Shown here: positions 25,382 through 33,333 of the stretch, piece after piece
Layout of the letters: every line of letters starts with the position of its first letter
How positions within the stretch are numbered: position 1 is the first letter of the stretch
Source of the DNA: Gracilinema caldarium
GTDB taxonomy: Bacteria > Spirochaetota > Spirochaetia > Treponematales > Breznakiellaceae
Direction: 5' to 3'
DNA: 35,981 nucleotides
Assembly: GCF_029265695.1 (NCBI RefSeq)
Contig: NZ_JAJUHW010000030.1
Location: forward strand, 1 to 35,981
Made by a program: the position numbers and the translations under genes
Notes under the pieces: generated by a model
What the model was told of the DNA's origin: nothing
Databases searched by the model: none
The model's input: the letters and a program-made list of their open reading frames with translations, nothing else

Positions 25382-25399
25382 TATAGTATGGTATAGTTT
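25382..25399 (+). promoter_or_regulatory. Candidate near-leaderless promoter of the beta-CASP operon
   Basis: Three overlapping -10-like hexamers (TATAGT 25382-25387, TATGGT 25387-25392, TATAGT 25392-25397) crowd the 18 bases before the ATG at 25400, again without a Shine-Dalgarno site. TATGGT would give a seven-base gap, like the other units here. Which one is used is unclear. Confidence 0.3.
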
Positions 25400-26812
25400 A
25401 TGGCGATTACACTTTATTCCCTCGGTGCGGCCGAGGAAGTTACGGGCTCCAAGCATGTGCTCGAAGTGGATGGCAGGTCATACCTGATCGATTGCGGTGC
25501 CTTTCAGGGCAAACGGGCCGAAGCGGACCGGAAAAACCGGGAATTCGGCATTGATACAGACCGGATAGAATCGGTCGTACTGACCCATGGACACTTTGAT
25601 CATTGCGGCCTCTTACCGCTCCTCCCCAAGCGGGGCTACAAGGGAACCATATATACAACCCCGGCGACCAGGGACATTGCAATCCTTGTTATGATGGATT
25701 CAGCCCGGATCCAGGCCCGGGACGCCGAATATTTGGGAAAACAGGCCGTAAAAAAGGGTGAACAGTTTTCCTGGCAGCCCCTCTATACCGAACAGGATGC
25801 GATTACTGCCACAAGCCAGATGGTCTCTGTTTCCTATGAGCGGCCTCTCTGGATCGGTGATGGTGTACAGCTCGAGTTTTATGAAGCGGGGCATATTTTA
25901 GGATCCGCTATGGCGGTCATCAAAATAAAAAAGAACGGATCGGAGCGGATTATTGCCTATACTGGAGACCTGGGACGCAAGGGAAAACCAATTATCCGCG
26001 ATCCGGCAACGAATCTCCCTGCGCCGGATTACCTGGTCTTGGAAAGCACCTATGGGGACCGCAGGCACGATTCTACCGAAGATGCAATGAAGCGCCTTGC
26101 CGAAGTGATCCGCCGGGCTGTAAAAACCAAGGGCCGTATCCTCATCCCCTCATTTGCGATTGAACGGACCCAGGAACTGGTATATTACTTCCACATGCTG
26201 GCGGACCGGGGAGAAATCCCGGAAATTCCGATTTATGTGGATTCGCCCATGGCAACCAATGCGACAACGATTTTCCAGGTACATCCTGAGTGCTACGATG
26301 AAGAAACCCACGAAGCGTTCATCAAACATCATAAAAATCCCTTTGGTTTTAACGCCCTCCATTTCACCACCAGTGTGGATGAATCTAAGGCGCTCAATGA
26401 TATGGATGGACCACTCGTCATCATTTCTGCCGACGGTATGTGTGAAGCGGGCCGTATTCAACACCACCTGATACACAGCATCGGCGACCCGAATACGACG
26501 ATTCTTATTGTGGGCTATATGGCAGAGAATACCCTGGGCAGGCGGATTCGGGACAAGGAAAATGAGGTGAAAATTCACGGCGAGTGGTTTAAGCGACGGG
26601 CCCAGGTCGAGGCTATCGATGCCTTCAGCGCCCACGCGGATTACCAGGAAACCATCGACTGGCTAAAAGAAATCGATACATCCCGGCTTAAAAAGATTTT
26701 CCTGGTCCACGGAGAAAAGGATGCCCAAAAGGTATTCAGTCAGCATCTGGCAGACCATGGCTTTACCAATACGGAAATTGTGCGCTATGGTGCTACCTAC
26801 GATTTGGAGTGA
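25400..26812 (+). CDS. Metallo-beta-lactamase/beta-CASP hydrolase, RNA exonuclease type
   Basis: A 470-aa protein. The metallo-beta-lactamase core binds two zinc ions through HGHFDH (His63, His65, Asp67, His68), the His of EAGHILGSA and the Asp of YTGDLGRKGKP. The beta-CASP insert is present (LESTYGDRRH, SFAIERTQEL, DSPMATNAT), and the C-terminal motifs are SADGMCEAGRI and DAFSAHADYQE. This set is that of the Ysh1/CPSF73-like bacterial group, which process RNA. The cellular target is not known. It heads an operon with rlmB (three-base gap), which also points to RNA metabolism. Confidence 0.88.
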   Translation: MAITLYSLGAAEEVTGSKHVLEVDGRSYLIDCGAFQGKRAEADRKNREFGIDTDRIESVVLTHGHFDHCGLLPLLPKRGYKGTIYTTPATRDIAILVMMDSARIQARDAEYLGKQAVKKGEQFSWQPLYTEQDAITATSQMVSVSYERPLWIGDGVQLEFYEAGHILGSAMAVIKIKKNGSERIIAYTGDLGRKGKPIIRDPATNLPAPDYLVLESTYGDRRHDSTEDAMKRLAEVIRRAVKTKGRILIPSFAIERTQELVYYFHMLADRGEIPEIPIYVDSPMATNATTIFQVHPECYDEETHEAFIKHHKNPFGFNALHFTTSVDESKALNDMDGPLVIISADGMCEAGRIQHHLIHSIGDPNTTILIVGYMAENTLGRRIRDKENEVKIHGEWFKRRAQVEAIDAFSAHADYQETIDWLKEIDTSRLKKIFLVHGEKDAQKVFSQHLADHGFTNTEIVRYGATYDLE

Positions 26813-26815
26813 TAG

Positions 26816-27544
26816 ATGGCATATTTGACCGGTTTTCATGCAATTGAGGAACTGATCCGTTCAGGCAAGGCGAAGGGCCCACTCCTGGTGGCCAACGCGG
26901 TACCCCGGGCCCGGACGATCATGTCCTTGGCTACGGATCACAAAATACGGATTGACCGGGTCGGTGAACATGAGCTGAACCGGCTGGCGCCGGACAACCG
27001 GGGCATTGCCCTCATGGTGGAGGGCAAGGATACGAACAACGAAATTACGGTGCAGGAATTTATTGCCGGTCTTGAACCTGAGGCGGATGCGCTGGTAGTA
27101 GTACTGGACAGTATCACCGATCCCCATAACTACGGGGCTATCCTCAGGTCCTGTGATCAGTTTGCCGTAGATCTGGTGGTGGTGGGTAACCGGCGTTCAG
27201 CCAAGGATGCGGAGGTGGTGTCAAAAACGAGCGCCGGCGCAGTTGCCTGGGTGCCCATCGCTACGGTGTCCAACCTGGTTCGGGCGGTTGAACAGCTAAA
27301 AGAATCGGGCTTTTGGGTATACGGCGCCGATATGAAAGGAGATGCGGTCTACGATAAGGATCTTTCAGGCCGGGTGGTCCTGATTATGGGAAGCGAAGGC
27401 TCGGGTATTTCCCGGCTTCTTAAAGAAACCTGCGACGGCATGGTGTCCATCCCTACTGGCGGTAAAGTCGATTCGCTTAATGTATCGGTGGCTGCGGGGG
27501 TTCTCCTGTACGAAGCCCGCAGGCAGCGTCACGGGAAACAGTAA
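26816..27544 (+). CDS. rlmB: SPOUT RNA 2'-O-methyltransferase, RlmB (TrmH) type
   Basis: A 242-aa protein. The N-terminal substrate-binding region (residues 1-75, GFHAIEELIRSGKAKGPLLV) is followed by the SPOUT domain with all three knot motifs: DSITDPHNYGAILRSC, VLIMGSEGSGIS and IPTGGKVDSLNVSVAAGVLLYE. The family methylates ribose 2'-O in 23S rRNA (Gm2251 for RlmB) with SAM; tRNA TrmH relatives share the motifs, so the exact site is inferred. GGAG in the end of the upstream gene serves as ribosome-binding site, and the genes are three bases apart. Confidence 0.88.
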   Translation: MAYLTGFHAIEELIRSGKAKGPLLVANAVPRARTIMSLATDHKIRIDRVGEHELNRLAPDNRGIALMVEGKDTNNEITVQEFIAGLEPEADALVVVLDSITDPHNYGAILRSCDQFAVDLVVVGNRRSAKDAEVVSKTSAGAVAWVPIATVSNLVRAVEQLKESGFWVYGADMKGDAVYDKDLSGRVVLIMGSEGSGISRLLKETCDGMVSIPTGGKVDSLNVSVAAGVLLYEARRQRHGKQ

Positions 27545-27569
27545 ATATTGAAACATCAGGAGTAAAAAA

Positions 27570-28760
27570 GTGAAAGAGTCACGGGTAGTGCTGCTTCGCT
27601 GTGAGAGCTATGATGACGATACGGTGTTCAAGACGGTCAGTCGGGGGCTCGAGCTCCTTGGGGGGCTCGAATCGCTTATCCATATTGATGAACGGGTACT
27701 GCTTAAGGTCAACAACTTGGCGTCTTCAAAGCCCGAAGAGGCGGTGACAACCCATCCTGCGGTTTTCCGCGCCGTCGGGAAGCTTTTTAAGGAACTGGGC
27801 TACCGGAAGCTCTCCTACGGCGATTCTCCCGGCTTTGAAAAACCCGCCGCAAGCCTTGGTAAATCAGGCTACACCCGCATCGCGGAGGAACTTGATATCC
27901 CTCTGGGAGACTTTGATACGGGCAAGCGGATTGATTTTCCCGAAGGGAGGGCCTGGAAAAGTTTTGATATTGCCACGGCGGTTTTGGAATGTGACGCCCT
28001 CGTTTCTCTTTCTAAAATGAAGACCCACGCCCTGGCACGGATTACCGGTGCGGTCAAAAACCAGTTCGGCTGTGTCTATGGGCTAAACAAGGCAGCATTC
28101 CATGTAAAGCTGCCTTCGGGCACCCAGTTCTCCCGGATGCTGGTGGACCTGAACCGGCTCTTAAAGCCGCGGCTCTATATTATGGACGGCATTGTGGCTA
28201 TGGAGGGAAACGGTCCCCGGGGAGGCGTTCCGCGGCCAATGAATTGCCTCTTGTTTTCCACCGATCCGGTAGCTTTGGACGCCACCTTTTGCAGGCTCAT
28301 CAATCTGGAGCCTTCCTATGTGGCAACTAATTTTTATGGTGAGGAGTATGGACTCGGGACCTACCGTTCGGAAAACATTGAACTTTTAGGGGACCCCATA
28401 GAGCCTTTTATCGCCTACGATTTCGATGTGGTGCGAAAACCCTTGCACTTTAAAAGTGACAACGGAAACGAGGTCCTTGTTCCCCAGGCTGCACGCACCC
28501 TGGGATCCTATGTTACTCAGCGCTGGGCTCCCCGGCCCCGCATCATAGCGGAAAAATGCATCAAATGCGGTATCTGTGTGGATGCCTGTCCTGTGGAAGG
28601 CAAGGCGCTCCAGTTTAAAAAGCCGGGCCGTAAAGCACCGCCTGAGTACAATTACTCTAAATGTATTCGCTGTTTTTGTTGCCAGGAGATGTGCCCCCAA
28701 AAGGCAATAGAAGTTGAGACGCCGCTCATTTATAGGTTCTTCGGAAATAAAAAGGAATAA
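27570..28760 (+). CDS. DUF362 protein with C-terminal two-[4Fe-4S] ferredoxin domain (GTG start)
   Basis: A 396-aa protein. Residues 1-300 are the DUF362 domain (VLLKVNNLASSKPEEAVTTHP, SLSKMKTHALARITGAVKNQFG, DGIVAMEGNGPRGG). Residues about 328-380 hold two CxxCxxCxxxCP clusters (CIKCGICVDACP and CIRCFCCQEMCP), binding two [4Fe-4S]. Such proteins are probably redox or metal-handling enzymes of anaerobes; no reaction is established. I use the GTG at 27570 because AGGAG lies eight bases before it and the homologous sequence starts at once. It is 25 bp after rlmB and three bases before the lacI-type gene, so it appears to be in the same operon. Confidence 0.85.
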   Translation: MKESRVVLLRCESYDDDTVFKTVSRGLELLGGLESLIHIDERVLLKVNNLASSKPEEAVTTHPAVFRAVGKLFKELGYRKLSYGDSPGFEKPAASLGKSGYTRIAEELDIPLGDFDTGKRIDFPEGRAWKSFDIATAVLECDALVSLSKMKTHALARITGAVKNQFGCVYGLNKAAFHVKLPSGTQFSRMLVDLNRLLKPRLYIMDGIVAMEGNGPRGGVPRPMNCLLFSTDPVALDATFCRLINLEPSYVATNFYGEEYGLGTYRSENIELLGDPIEPFIAYDFDVVRKPLHFKSDNGNEVLVPQAARTLGSYVTQRWAPRPRIIAEKCIKCGICVDACPVEGKALQFKKPGRKAPPEYNYSKCIRCFCCQEMCPQKAIEVETPLIYRFFGNKKE

Positions 28761-28763
28761 ACC

Positions 28764-29852
28764 ATGACGGTTAAAGAAATAGCCCGCCTTGCTGGGGTTT
28801 CTATCGGTACGGTGGACCGGGTGCTTCACGGCCGCGGTCGGGTATCGGCGGAAACAAAGGAAAAAATCGAGCAGATAATTAAAAGCACCGGTTTTACCCC
28901 CAACCCAATAGCCAGGGGGCTCAAACGGAGCAGGCCCTACACTTTTGTGGCCCTTTTGCCAAACCGGTTTCAGGATTCAGGCTATTGGGGTCAGGGCTAT
29001 GGAGGCCTGCAATCTGCGGCTGACGAACTTTCTGCTTTAGGAATTAAGACCCTATGCATCGAATATGACCGCTACGATCCAAAATCTTTCCGGGACGCTC
29101 GGGCAAAGTTTTCCGTCATTCAGAGTGACGGCCTTCTTTTACCCCCCATTATGCCGGAAGAAAGCCGCGATTTAATAGAAAGCATAGAAGGAAAAATCCC
29201 CTACATTTATTTTGATGCGGATCTACCGGGTACCAGTCCCCTTTGTGTGATTGGTCAGGATGCTTTCCGGGGCGGTATGCTTGCGGGACGCCTGGCCCAG
29301 CTCCTTTCTGCGGGTAAACAGGGTTCGTTTGGCGTTTTGGTTGCCCATCAGGAAGATTACCACATCCTGCGGCGCCGGGATGGTTTTTATAACTACGCTT
29401 TAGAGCATGATATAAAGGTATTCCAGCAGCAGGGAGTAGATTTGGAGCATCCCGATGCAGCCCGGGAACTTATTAAAAGCCTGCTCAATTCCCATAATGA
29501 CCTGCTTGGCGTTTTTGTAACAAGCGCCTCGGCCCATAGAATTGCTGAAGCTGCCCGGGAGATAAGGAAAACGAACAGGTTTATCATTATTGGCTATGAC
29601 CTGGTTCCGGAAAACCACCGTCTTTTGCAGGAAGGTCATATTGATGCAATTATTTCCCAGCGGCCCGAATATCAGGCTCGTCGGGGCCTATTGAACCTGT
29701 ATCGTGCAATCGTACTTGGCAAGACTATACAAAAACGGGAAGAAATACCCCTGGATTTGTATCTGCCCGAAAATGCGCCACCCTTTCATGCGGAGCATGG
29801 GAAGCGGGGCGCAGCTGCTCATCATGATGCTTTGTCTTCCGTTGCACAGTGA
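28764..29852 (+). CDS. LacI-family transcriptional regulator
   Basis: A 362-aa regulator. The DNA-binding helix-turn-helix is at residues 2-22 (VKEIARLAGVSIGTVDRVLHG), with the hinge helix NPIARGLKRSRP at about 47-58. The periplasmic-binding-like effector domain (60-340) is closer to the ribose/xylose-binding group (DGLLLPPIMPEE, FIIIGYDLVPENHRLL, ISQRPEYQARRG) than to LacI itself, which suggests a pentose-like or related sugar as effector. Its gene converges on the FGGY kinase, with an 17-bp gap, and a palindrome upstream of that kinase is a candidate operator. The last 20 residues (His/Ala-rich) are an unusual tail. Confidence 0.88.
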   Translation: MTVKEIARLAGVSIGTVDRVLHGRGRVSAETKEKIEQIIKSTGFTPNPIARGLKRSRPYTFVALLPNRFQDSGYWGQGYGGLQSAADELSALGIKTLCIEYDRYDPKSFRDARAKFSVIQSDGLLLPPIMPEESRDLIESIEGKIPYIYFDADLPGTSPLCVIGQDAFRGGMLAGRLAQLLSAGKQGSFGVLVAHQEDYHILRRRDGFYNYALEHDIKVFQQQGVDLEHPDAARELIKSLLNSHNDLLGVFVTSASAHRIAEAAREIRKTNRFIIIGYDLVPENHRLLQEGHIDAIISQRPEYQARRGLLNLYRAIVLGKTIQKREEIPLDLYLPENAPPFHAEHGKRGAAAHHDALSSVAQ

Positions 29853-29869
29853 CGCCTCTTATACGCGCA

Positions 29870-31486
29870 CTATTTTAAGCTTTTTACCGCTTCCCGCTCG
29901 ATACCGAGACAGGCTTTGTATCGGTTAAAATAGGCTTCAAAACCGGCCACATCCCGGGGATCCGGATGCAAAGGTTCACATATACTCTGCGCGATGAGGC
30001 TATCCAGGAAGTCGGGGAGGCTCAGTTTTTTTTGTTCCCGCACAAGATAGGCTGCAAGGAGGGCCATACCCCAGGCCCCACCTTCTCCCGCGGTAGCGGG
30101 AAGACTCACCGCTGTATTCGTTGCTGCAGCCATGAGGCGCTGACCTGTCTTCCCTTGCTTAAAGAATCCTCCGTGTCCCCGAATTTCTTTTACCTGAACT
30201 CCCTCTTCTTTGGTAAGTACATCTAAGCCAACCCTGAGGGCGCACAGGGATGTGAACAGGAGGGAGCGAATGACGTTTTCTAAGGTAAAGGTGCTGTCTG
30301 GGGTACGGACAAAGAGAGGCCGTCCCTCGCTAAAGCCGGTCAGGTGTTCGCCGGAAAGGTAACTAATGTGGAGGAGATTTCCCGCGTCAGCGTTCCCCTG
30401 CAAAGCTAAAGGTGTTAAGGTTTCGTAAAGCTTTCCTGTCGGGACATCAATACCGAGCACTTTGGCCGCCTGGCCGAAAATACTTATCCAGGCATCGAAG
30501 TCAGAAGATCCATTGTTCGAATGGGCCATGCCGACCGGTTTCCCGTCAGGGGTAGTAACCACATCGATTTCTTCATGTGGTTTGGAAAGATTTTTTTCTA
30601 GGACTATCATGGCAAAGACCGAGGTCCCTGCGGAGACGTTGCCTGTGTTGGGCCGCACGCTGTTGGTTGCCACCATGCCGGTACCCGCATCCCCTTCCGG
30701 TGGGCAGAGGGGGATGCCTGCTTCTAGGTTGCCGCTTGGGTCGAGGAGCCTGGCGCCAGAAGGGCTCAGCTTTCCCGCTTCTGCTCCCGCGGGGAGTACC
30801 CTGGGCAGTATATCCCGGAGTTTCCAGGGATACTGCCGGGGCGCCACAAGCGTATCAAAGGCAGCCATCATCCTTTGGTCATAATCACCTGTGTCAGGAT
30901 TGATAGGGAACATACCCGATGCATCACCCACACCGAGGACCCGCTGGCCGGTAAGTTTCCAGTGGACATAGCCCGCAAGGGTCGTGAGGTAATTGATCCG
31001 GGACACATGGTTCTGATTTTCTAAAATAGATTGATATAAATGGGCGATGCTCCAGCGCTGGGGAATGGCGAAGTTAAATAGTTTACTGAGTTCAGCGCAG
31101 GCTTGTCCTGTAATATTATTCCGCCAGGTTCTAAAAGGGGTGAGGAGATTTCCTTCTTTATCGTGAACAATGTAGCCGTGCATCATGGCGCTGAAACCCA
31201 TGGCTGCATACCGTTTGGGTGTTAGTCCGTAAGTTTTTTGAACCTGTGCTGTCAAATCTGCATAGCAGCCTGCAAGCCCCTTCCACACCTCTTCGAGATC
31301 ATAGGTCCAAATTCCTTCCCTCAGGCTGTTTTCCCATTCATAAGACCCCGATGCAAGGGGTGTACTGTCCGGGGCAATAAGGGCAGCCTTAATTCGTGTG
31401 GACCCGAATTCGATACCCAGAATAGCTTTGCCGGATGCGATCATTTCCTTGCTAGCCTGGGGGCTTAGTTTTGATGTTTGGTTCAT
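29870..31486 (-). CDS. FGGY-family carbohydrate kinase
   Basis: A 538-aa sugar kinase. The N-terminal domain starts [16 protein letters not shown] (phosphate-1 motif, with the D of DxGT replaced by E) and includes [16 protein letters not shown], the hinge-side sugar contact of xylulokinase-like enzymes. The C-terminal domain has [18 protein letters not shown] and [27 protein letters not shown], which bind ATP. It phosphorylates a sugar or polyol; the length and hinge differ from classic XylB, so I leave the sugar open. GGAG precedes the ATG. The convergent LacI regulator and the palindrome at 31510-31529 suggest local control. Confidence 0.83.
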   Translation of the reverse strand: MNQTSKLSPQASKEMIASGKAILGIEFGSTRIKAALIAPDSTPLASGSYEWENSLREGIWTYDLEEVWKGLAGCYADLTAQVQKTYGLTPKRYAAMGFSAMMHGYIVHDKEGNLLTPFRTWRNNITGQACAELSKLFNFAIPQRWSIAHLYQSILENQNHVSRINYLTTLAGYVHWKLTGQRVLGVGDASGMFPINPDTGDYDQRMMAAFDTLVAPRQYPWKLRDILPRVLPAGAEAGKLSPSGARLLDPSGNLEAGIPLCPPEGDAGTGMVATNSVRPNTGNVSAGTSVFAMIVLEKNLSKPHEEIDVVTTPDGKPVGMAHSNNGSSDFDAWISIFGQAAKVLGIDVPTGKLYETLTPLALQGNADAGNLLHISYLSGEHLTGFSEGRPLFVRTPDSTFTLENVIRSLLFTSLCALRVGLDVLTKEEGVQVKEIRGHGGFFKQGKTGQRLMAAATNTAVSLPATAGEGGAWGMALLAAYLVREQKKLSLPDFLDSLIAQSICEPLHPDPRDVAGFEAYFNRYKACLGIEREAVKSLK

Positions 31487-31509
31487 TGGAGGCTCCTTTT
31501 ATGGATACG

Positions 31510-31529
31510 AAGCGTGTACGTTAACGCTT
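31510..31529. promoter_or_regulatory. Candidate LacI-type operator ahead of the FGGY kinase
   Basis: A 20-bp imperfect palindrome, aagcgtgtacgttaacgctt, with 16 of 20 positions symmetric around a central ACGT, 24 bp upstream of the kinase ATG. This spacing and symmetry suit a LacI-family site. A TTGCAC element lies further upstream on the minus strand, but the -10 is weak. Operator assignment is inference. Confidence 0.4.
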
Positions 31530-31673
31530 ATAGACTAACATATTGTTAAAAATCGTGCAAGACTTGAGTTGTGATAGTTTATAAAGAGACTTCTGCTGAG
31601 ATGAAAATGATGTGTTGCAAAGCTTTTTTATTTTCTTAATTTATACACTATACAGAGTTCTTCTGCCCGATTC

Positions 31674-31907
31674 TTAAATCGCTTTATTACTTCTTTGTTT
31701 TATGCTGCATCTCATACCAGGGCATGATGGATGTTTATTTTTAAATTCTGGGCTGCCATATCTGGGGCATTTAGAGCTTCCTTCAGTATTGAATCGAGGA
31801 TACAAACAGCAATTTAAGCCACATAATGCATAGTACGGTTCTTTTCTAGATAGAGTAGAATCAAGTTCGCAATGAATTATGGATGATCTGGATTTACAAT
31901 GACCCAA
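31674..31907 (-). pseudogene. Decayed DUF3795 protein, distal integron cassette remnant
   Basis: The reading frame gives 77 residues, of which about 15-77 match the N-terminal part of DUF3795 proteins (RKEPYYALCGLNCCLYPRF, TEGSSKCP, KHPSCP). Two positions that are usually Cys (C-x-L-C-P and CPGCG) read Tyr, each explained by one G-to-A change. The frame stops well before the usual C-terminal Cys cluster. It lies just downstream of attC A on the same strand and in the AT-rich zone, so I take it as what is left of the oldest visible cassette. No attC could be found after it. Confidence 0.55.
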
Positions 31908-31983
31908 CAGACGTCAAATTGCGAACAAGACTTGACACTATCCTGACTGAAGCAGAACCTGTTTTGCTCAAGTACAGCCTCCA

Positions 31984-32093
31984 CCGTTACTATTTGCTTC
32001 ACCTGCATGGCGTGAATTGGCACGTATTCTTGCAAACCTAAGGTGCAGCAAGAATCGTGACATAGCTGAGTCAAGTTGAAGCAGTTGTTAGAT
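31984..32093 (-). other. attC site A (degenerate outer core)
   Basis: On the minus strand the site starts with R'' ATCTAAC (32093-32087) and the left arm ACTGCTTCAAC, shares the GTCACG/AGAAT central stem with the other sites, and returns with GGTGAAGC. The expected outer core GTTRRRY is GTAACGG here, so recombination at this end is probably lost. The TAA of the preceding ORF lies inside R''. Confidence 0.7.
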
Positions 32094-32409
32094 TTCTTTC
32101 AATTTTTTATTACTATTAATATAATTCCTATGATATTTATTTAAAACTTCAATTAACACATCTTGTTTTAATCCATAAGTATTTGGTAATACCGAATTAA
32201 TAGACCATATTTTTGATATTACTTTTATTAATGAGTTCTTTTTTATATTCATCAGTATAAACGTATCCAACTATTTTATTTCCACTAATCGAAATTCCAT
32301 ACAATTCTTTAATATTTTTCCATTTTCTAGGTAGTTTTTCTTCATTTTTTCCTTCCGTATTTTCGTTGTTATATTTTTCTAAACAGTCATGAATTTTATA
32401 GAGCGAAAT
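32088..32409 (-). pseudogene. Frameshifted cassette ORF between attC B and attC A
   Basis: Two overlapping minus frames are read. The upstream one (32409-32197, 70 codons, without an ATG) includes KELYGISISGNKIVGYVYTD. The downstream one (32270-32088, 60 codons) includes SVLPNTYGLKQDVLIEVLNKYH and ends in a TAA that sits inside attC A. Both have the AT-rich codon use of the other cassette genes, and their ends overlap, so one frameshift in about 32197-32270 would join them. I do not recognise the protein. The short downstream frame could also be a small intact gene, but its ATG lies in the middle of the upstream coding pattern and has no good ribosome-binding site. Confidence 0.45.
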
Positions 32410-32438
32410 TTATTTATTGATTACCGCCGTAGGCATGA

Positions 32439-32569
32439 ATCTAACGTACGCTTAACCGGTAACGCGTATATGGCGCGATTTTTGCCGAGGATCGTTCCCA
32501 ACGAAGTTCGGGCGTGACGACCGGCAAAAATCGTGACATGACCGAGTCAGGTTGAAGCGGTTGTTGAGC
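32439..32569 (-). other. attC site B
   Basis: 131 bp. On the minus strand R'' is GCTCAAC (32569-32563) and R' is GTTAGAT (32445-32439), both fitting the consensus. L'' CGCTTCAACC pairs with L' GGTTAAGCG, leaving one unpaired C in L'', which fixes the orientation as minus. The centre has a perfect 12-bp stem (CGATTTTTGCCG with CGGCAAAAATCG). Confidence 0.88.
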
Positions 32570-32610
32570 GATTATTACCGATATGTATTTCTTTATATTA
32601 ATTCACACTT

Positions 32611-33132
32611 CTACCATGTATTCCAATGAATATTTTCGATTTTGTATTTATCAATTGGTATCATGTTTTTGTTCTTTGGCACACCAATTGCAATAACATT
32701 TAGTGGGATTATATTATTGGGAATATTGCATTCTATCCTAACATCATTTATTCTTTTTTCTTCAGGGTATACAGCTGTCCACACGGCGCCATACCCAAGT
32801 GAATGAGCTGCAAGTAAAATATTTTCAGATGCTGCTGAACAATCTTGTATCCAATATTTATTTGCAAAATGCATATCTTTATCAGGTACCCCACAAACAA
32901 TTATTGCTGCACCAGATTGTTCAAGCATTTTAGCATAGGGTAATAATTTTGATAGATTTATTAATTTATCCTTTTTATTAATTATAATAAATGCCCAAGG
33001 TTGAACATTCACTGCAGAAGGAGCAGCCATTCCGGCTTTGACTATTAATTCAATATCTTCATTTTTTATTATTTCACCAGTGTAGTCTCTTATACTATGA
33101 CGTGAAAAAATCAAATCTAATAGCGTGTTCAT
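32611..33132 (-). CDS. Nitroreductase-family protein (integron cassette gene)
   Basis: A 173-aa FMN-dependent nitroreductase-type protein. SRHSIRDYTGEII at the N-terminus carries the phosphate-contacting RxSxR-like motif, MAAPSAVNVQPWAFIII the flavin-stacking block, and LLAAHSLGYGAVWTAVYPEE the C-terminal flavin and dimer contact; the length suits the small single-domain group. Such enzymes reduce nitro compounds, quinones or dehalogenate small molecules with NAD(P)H. AAGGAGAT precedes the ATG. The gene occupies one cassette (33208-32445): its stop is 42 bp from R'' of attC B, and the start follows attC C by about 70 bp. AT content is much higher than in the backbone. Confidence 0.85.
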   Translation of the reverse strand: MNTLLDLIFSRHSIRDYTGEIIKNEDIELIVKAGMAAPSAVNVQPWAFIIINKKDKLINLSKLLPYAKMLEQSGAAIIVCGVPDKDMHFANKYWIQDCSAASENILLAAHSLGYGAVWTAVYPEEKRINDVRIECNIPNNIIPLNVIAIGVPKNKNMIPIDKYKIENIHWNTW

Positions 33133-33202
33133 ACTTATCTCCTTACCTTATTCATTGTATTGTATTGTTTGGTATATATATATATTAGCGCATAAGGCGT
33201 CG

Positions 33203-33333
33203 ACCTAACATTTCGCTTAACCTGCGAGGCGTAATAGCGCGATTCTTGTCATGGAGCGTTTCCAACGAAGTTGAGGCATGAAGACCAGCAAGAATCGTAA
33301 CATAGCCGAATCAGTTTGAATCGGTTGTTAGAT
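33203..33333 (-). other. attC site C
   Basis: 131 bp. Minus-strand R'' is ATCTAAC (33333-33327) and R' is GTTAGGT (33209-33203). Outer arms CGATTCAAACTG and CAGGTTAAGCG pair with an extra base on the left arm. CGATTCTTG and CAAGAATCG form the central stem. The TAA of the upstream cassette gene is inside R''. Confidence 0.88.

Noticed and set aside
31533-31560. A CTAACA...TTGTTA stretch upstream of the FGGY kinase that might be a sixth attC.
   Set aside because: The arms are too short, the L boxes with the extra base are missing, and the conserved GTCACG block is absent.
31877-31960. A short minus-strand peptide stretch (FDVCWVIVNPDHP) resembling the start of MazF/PemK toxins.
   Set aside because: Only about 13 residues match, the frame stops at once, and upstream it runs through attC A. 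It could be a toxin-cassette scrap but chance is equally likely.
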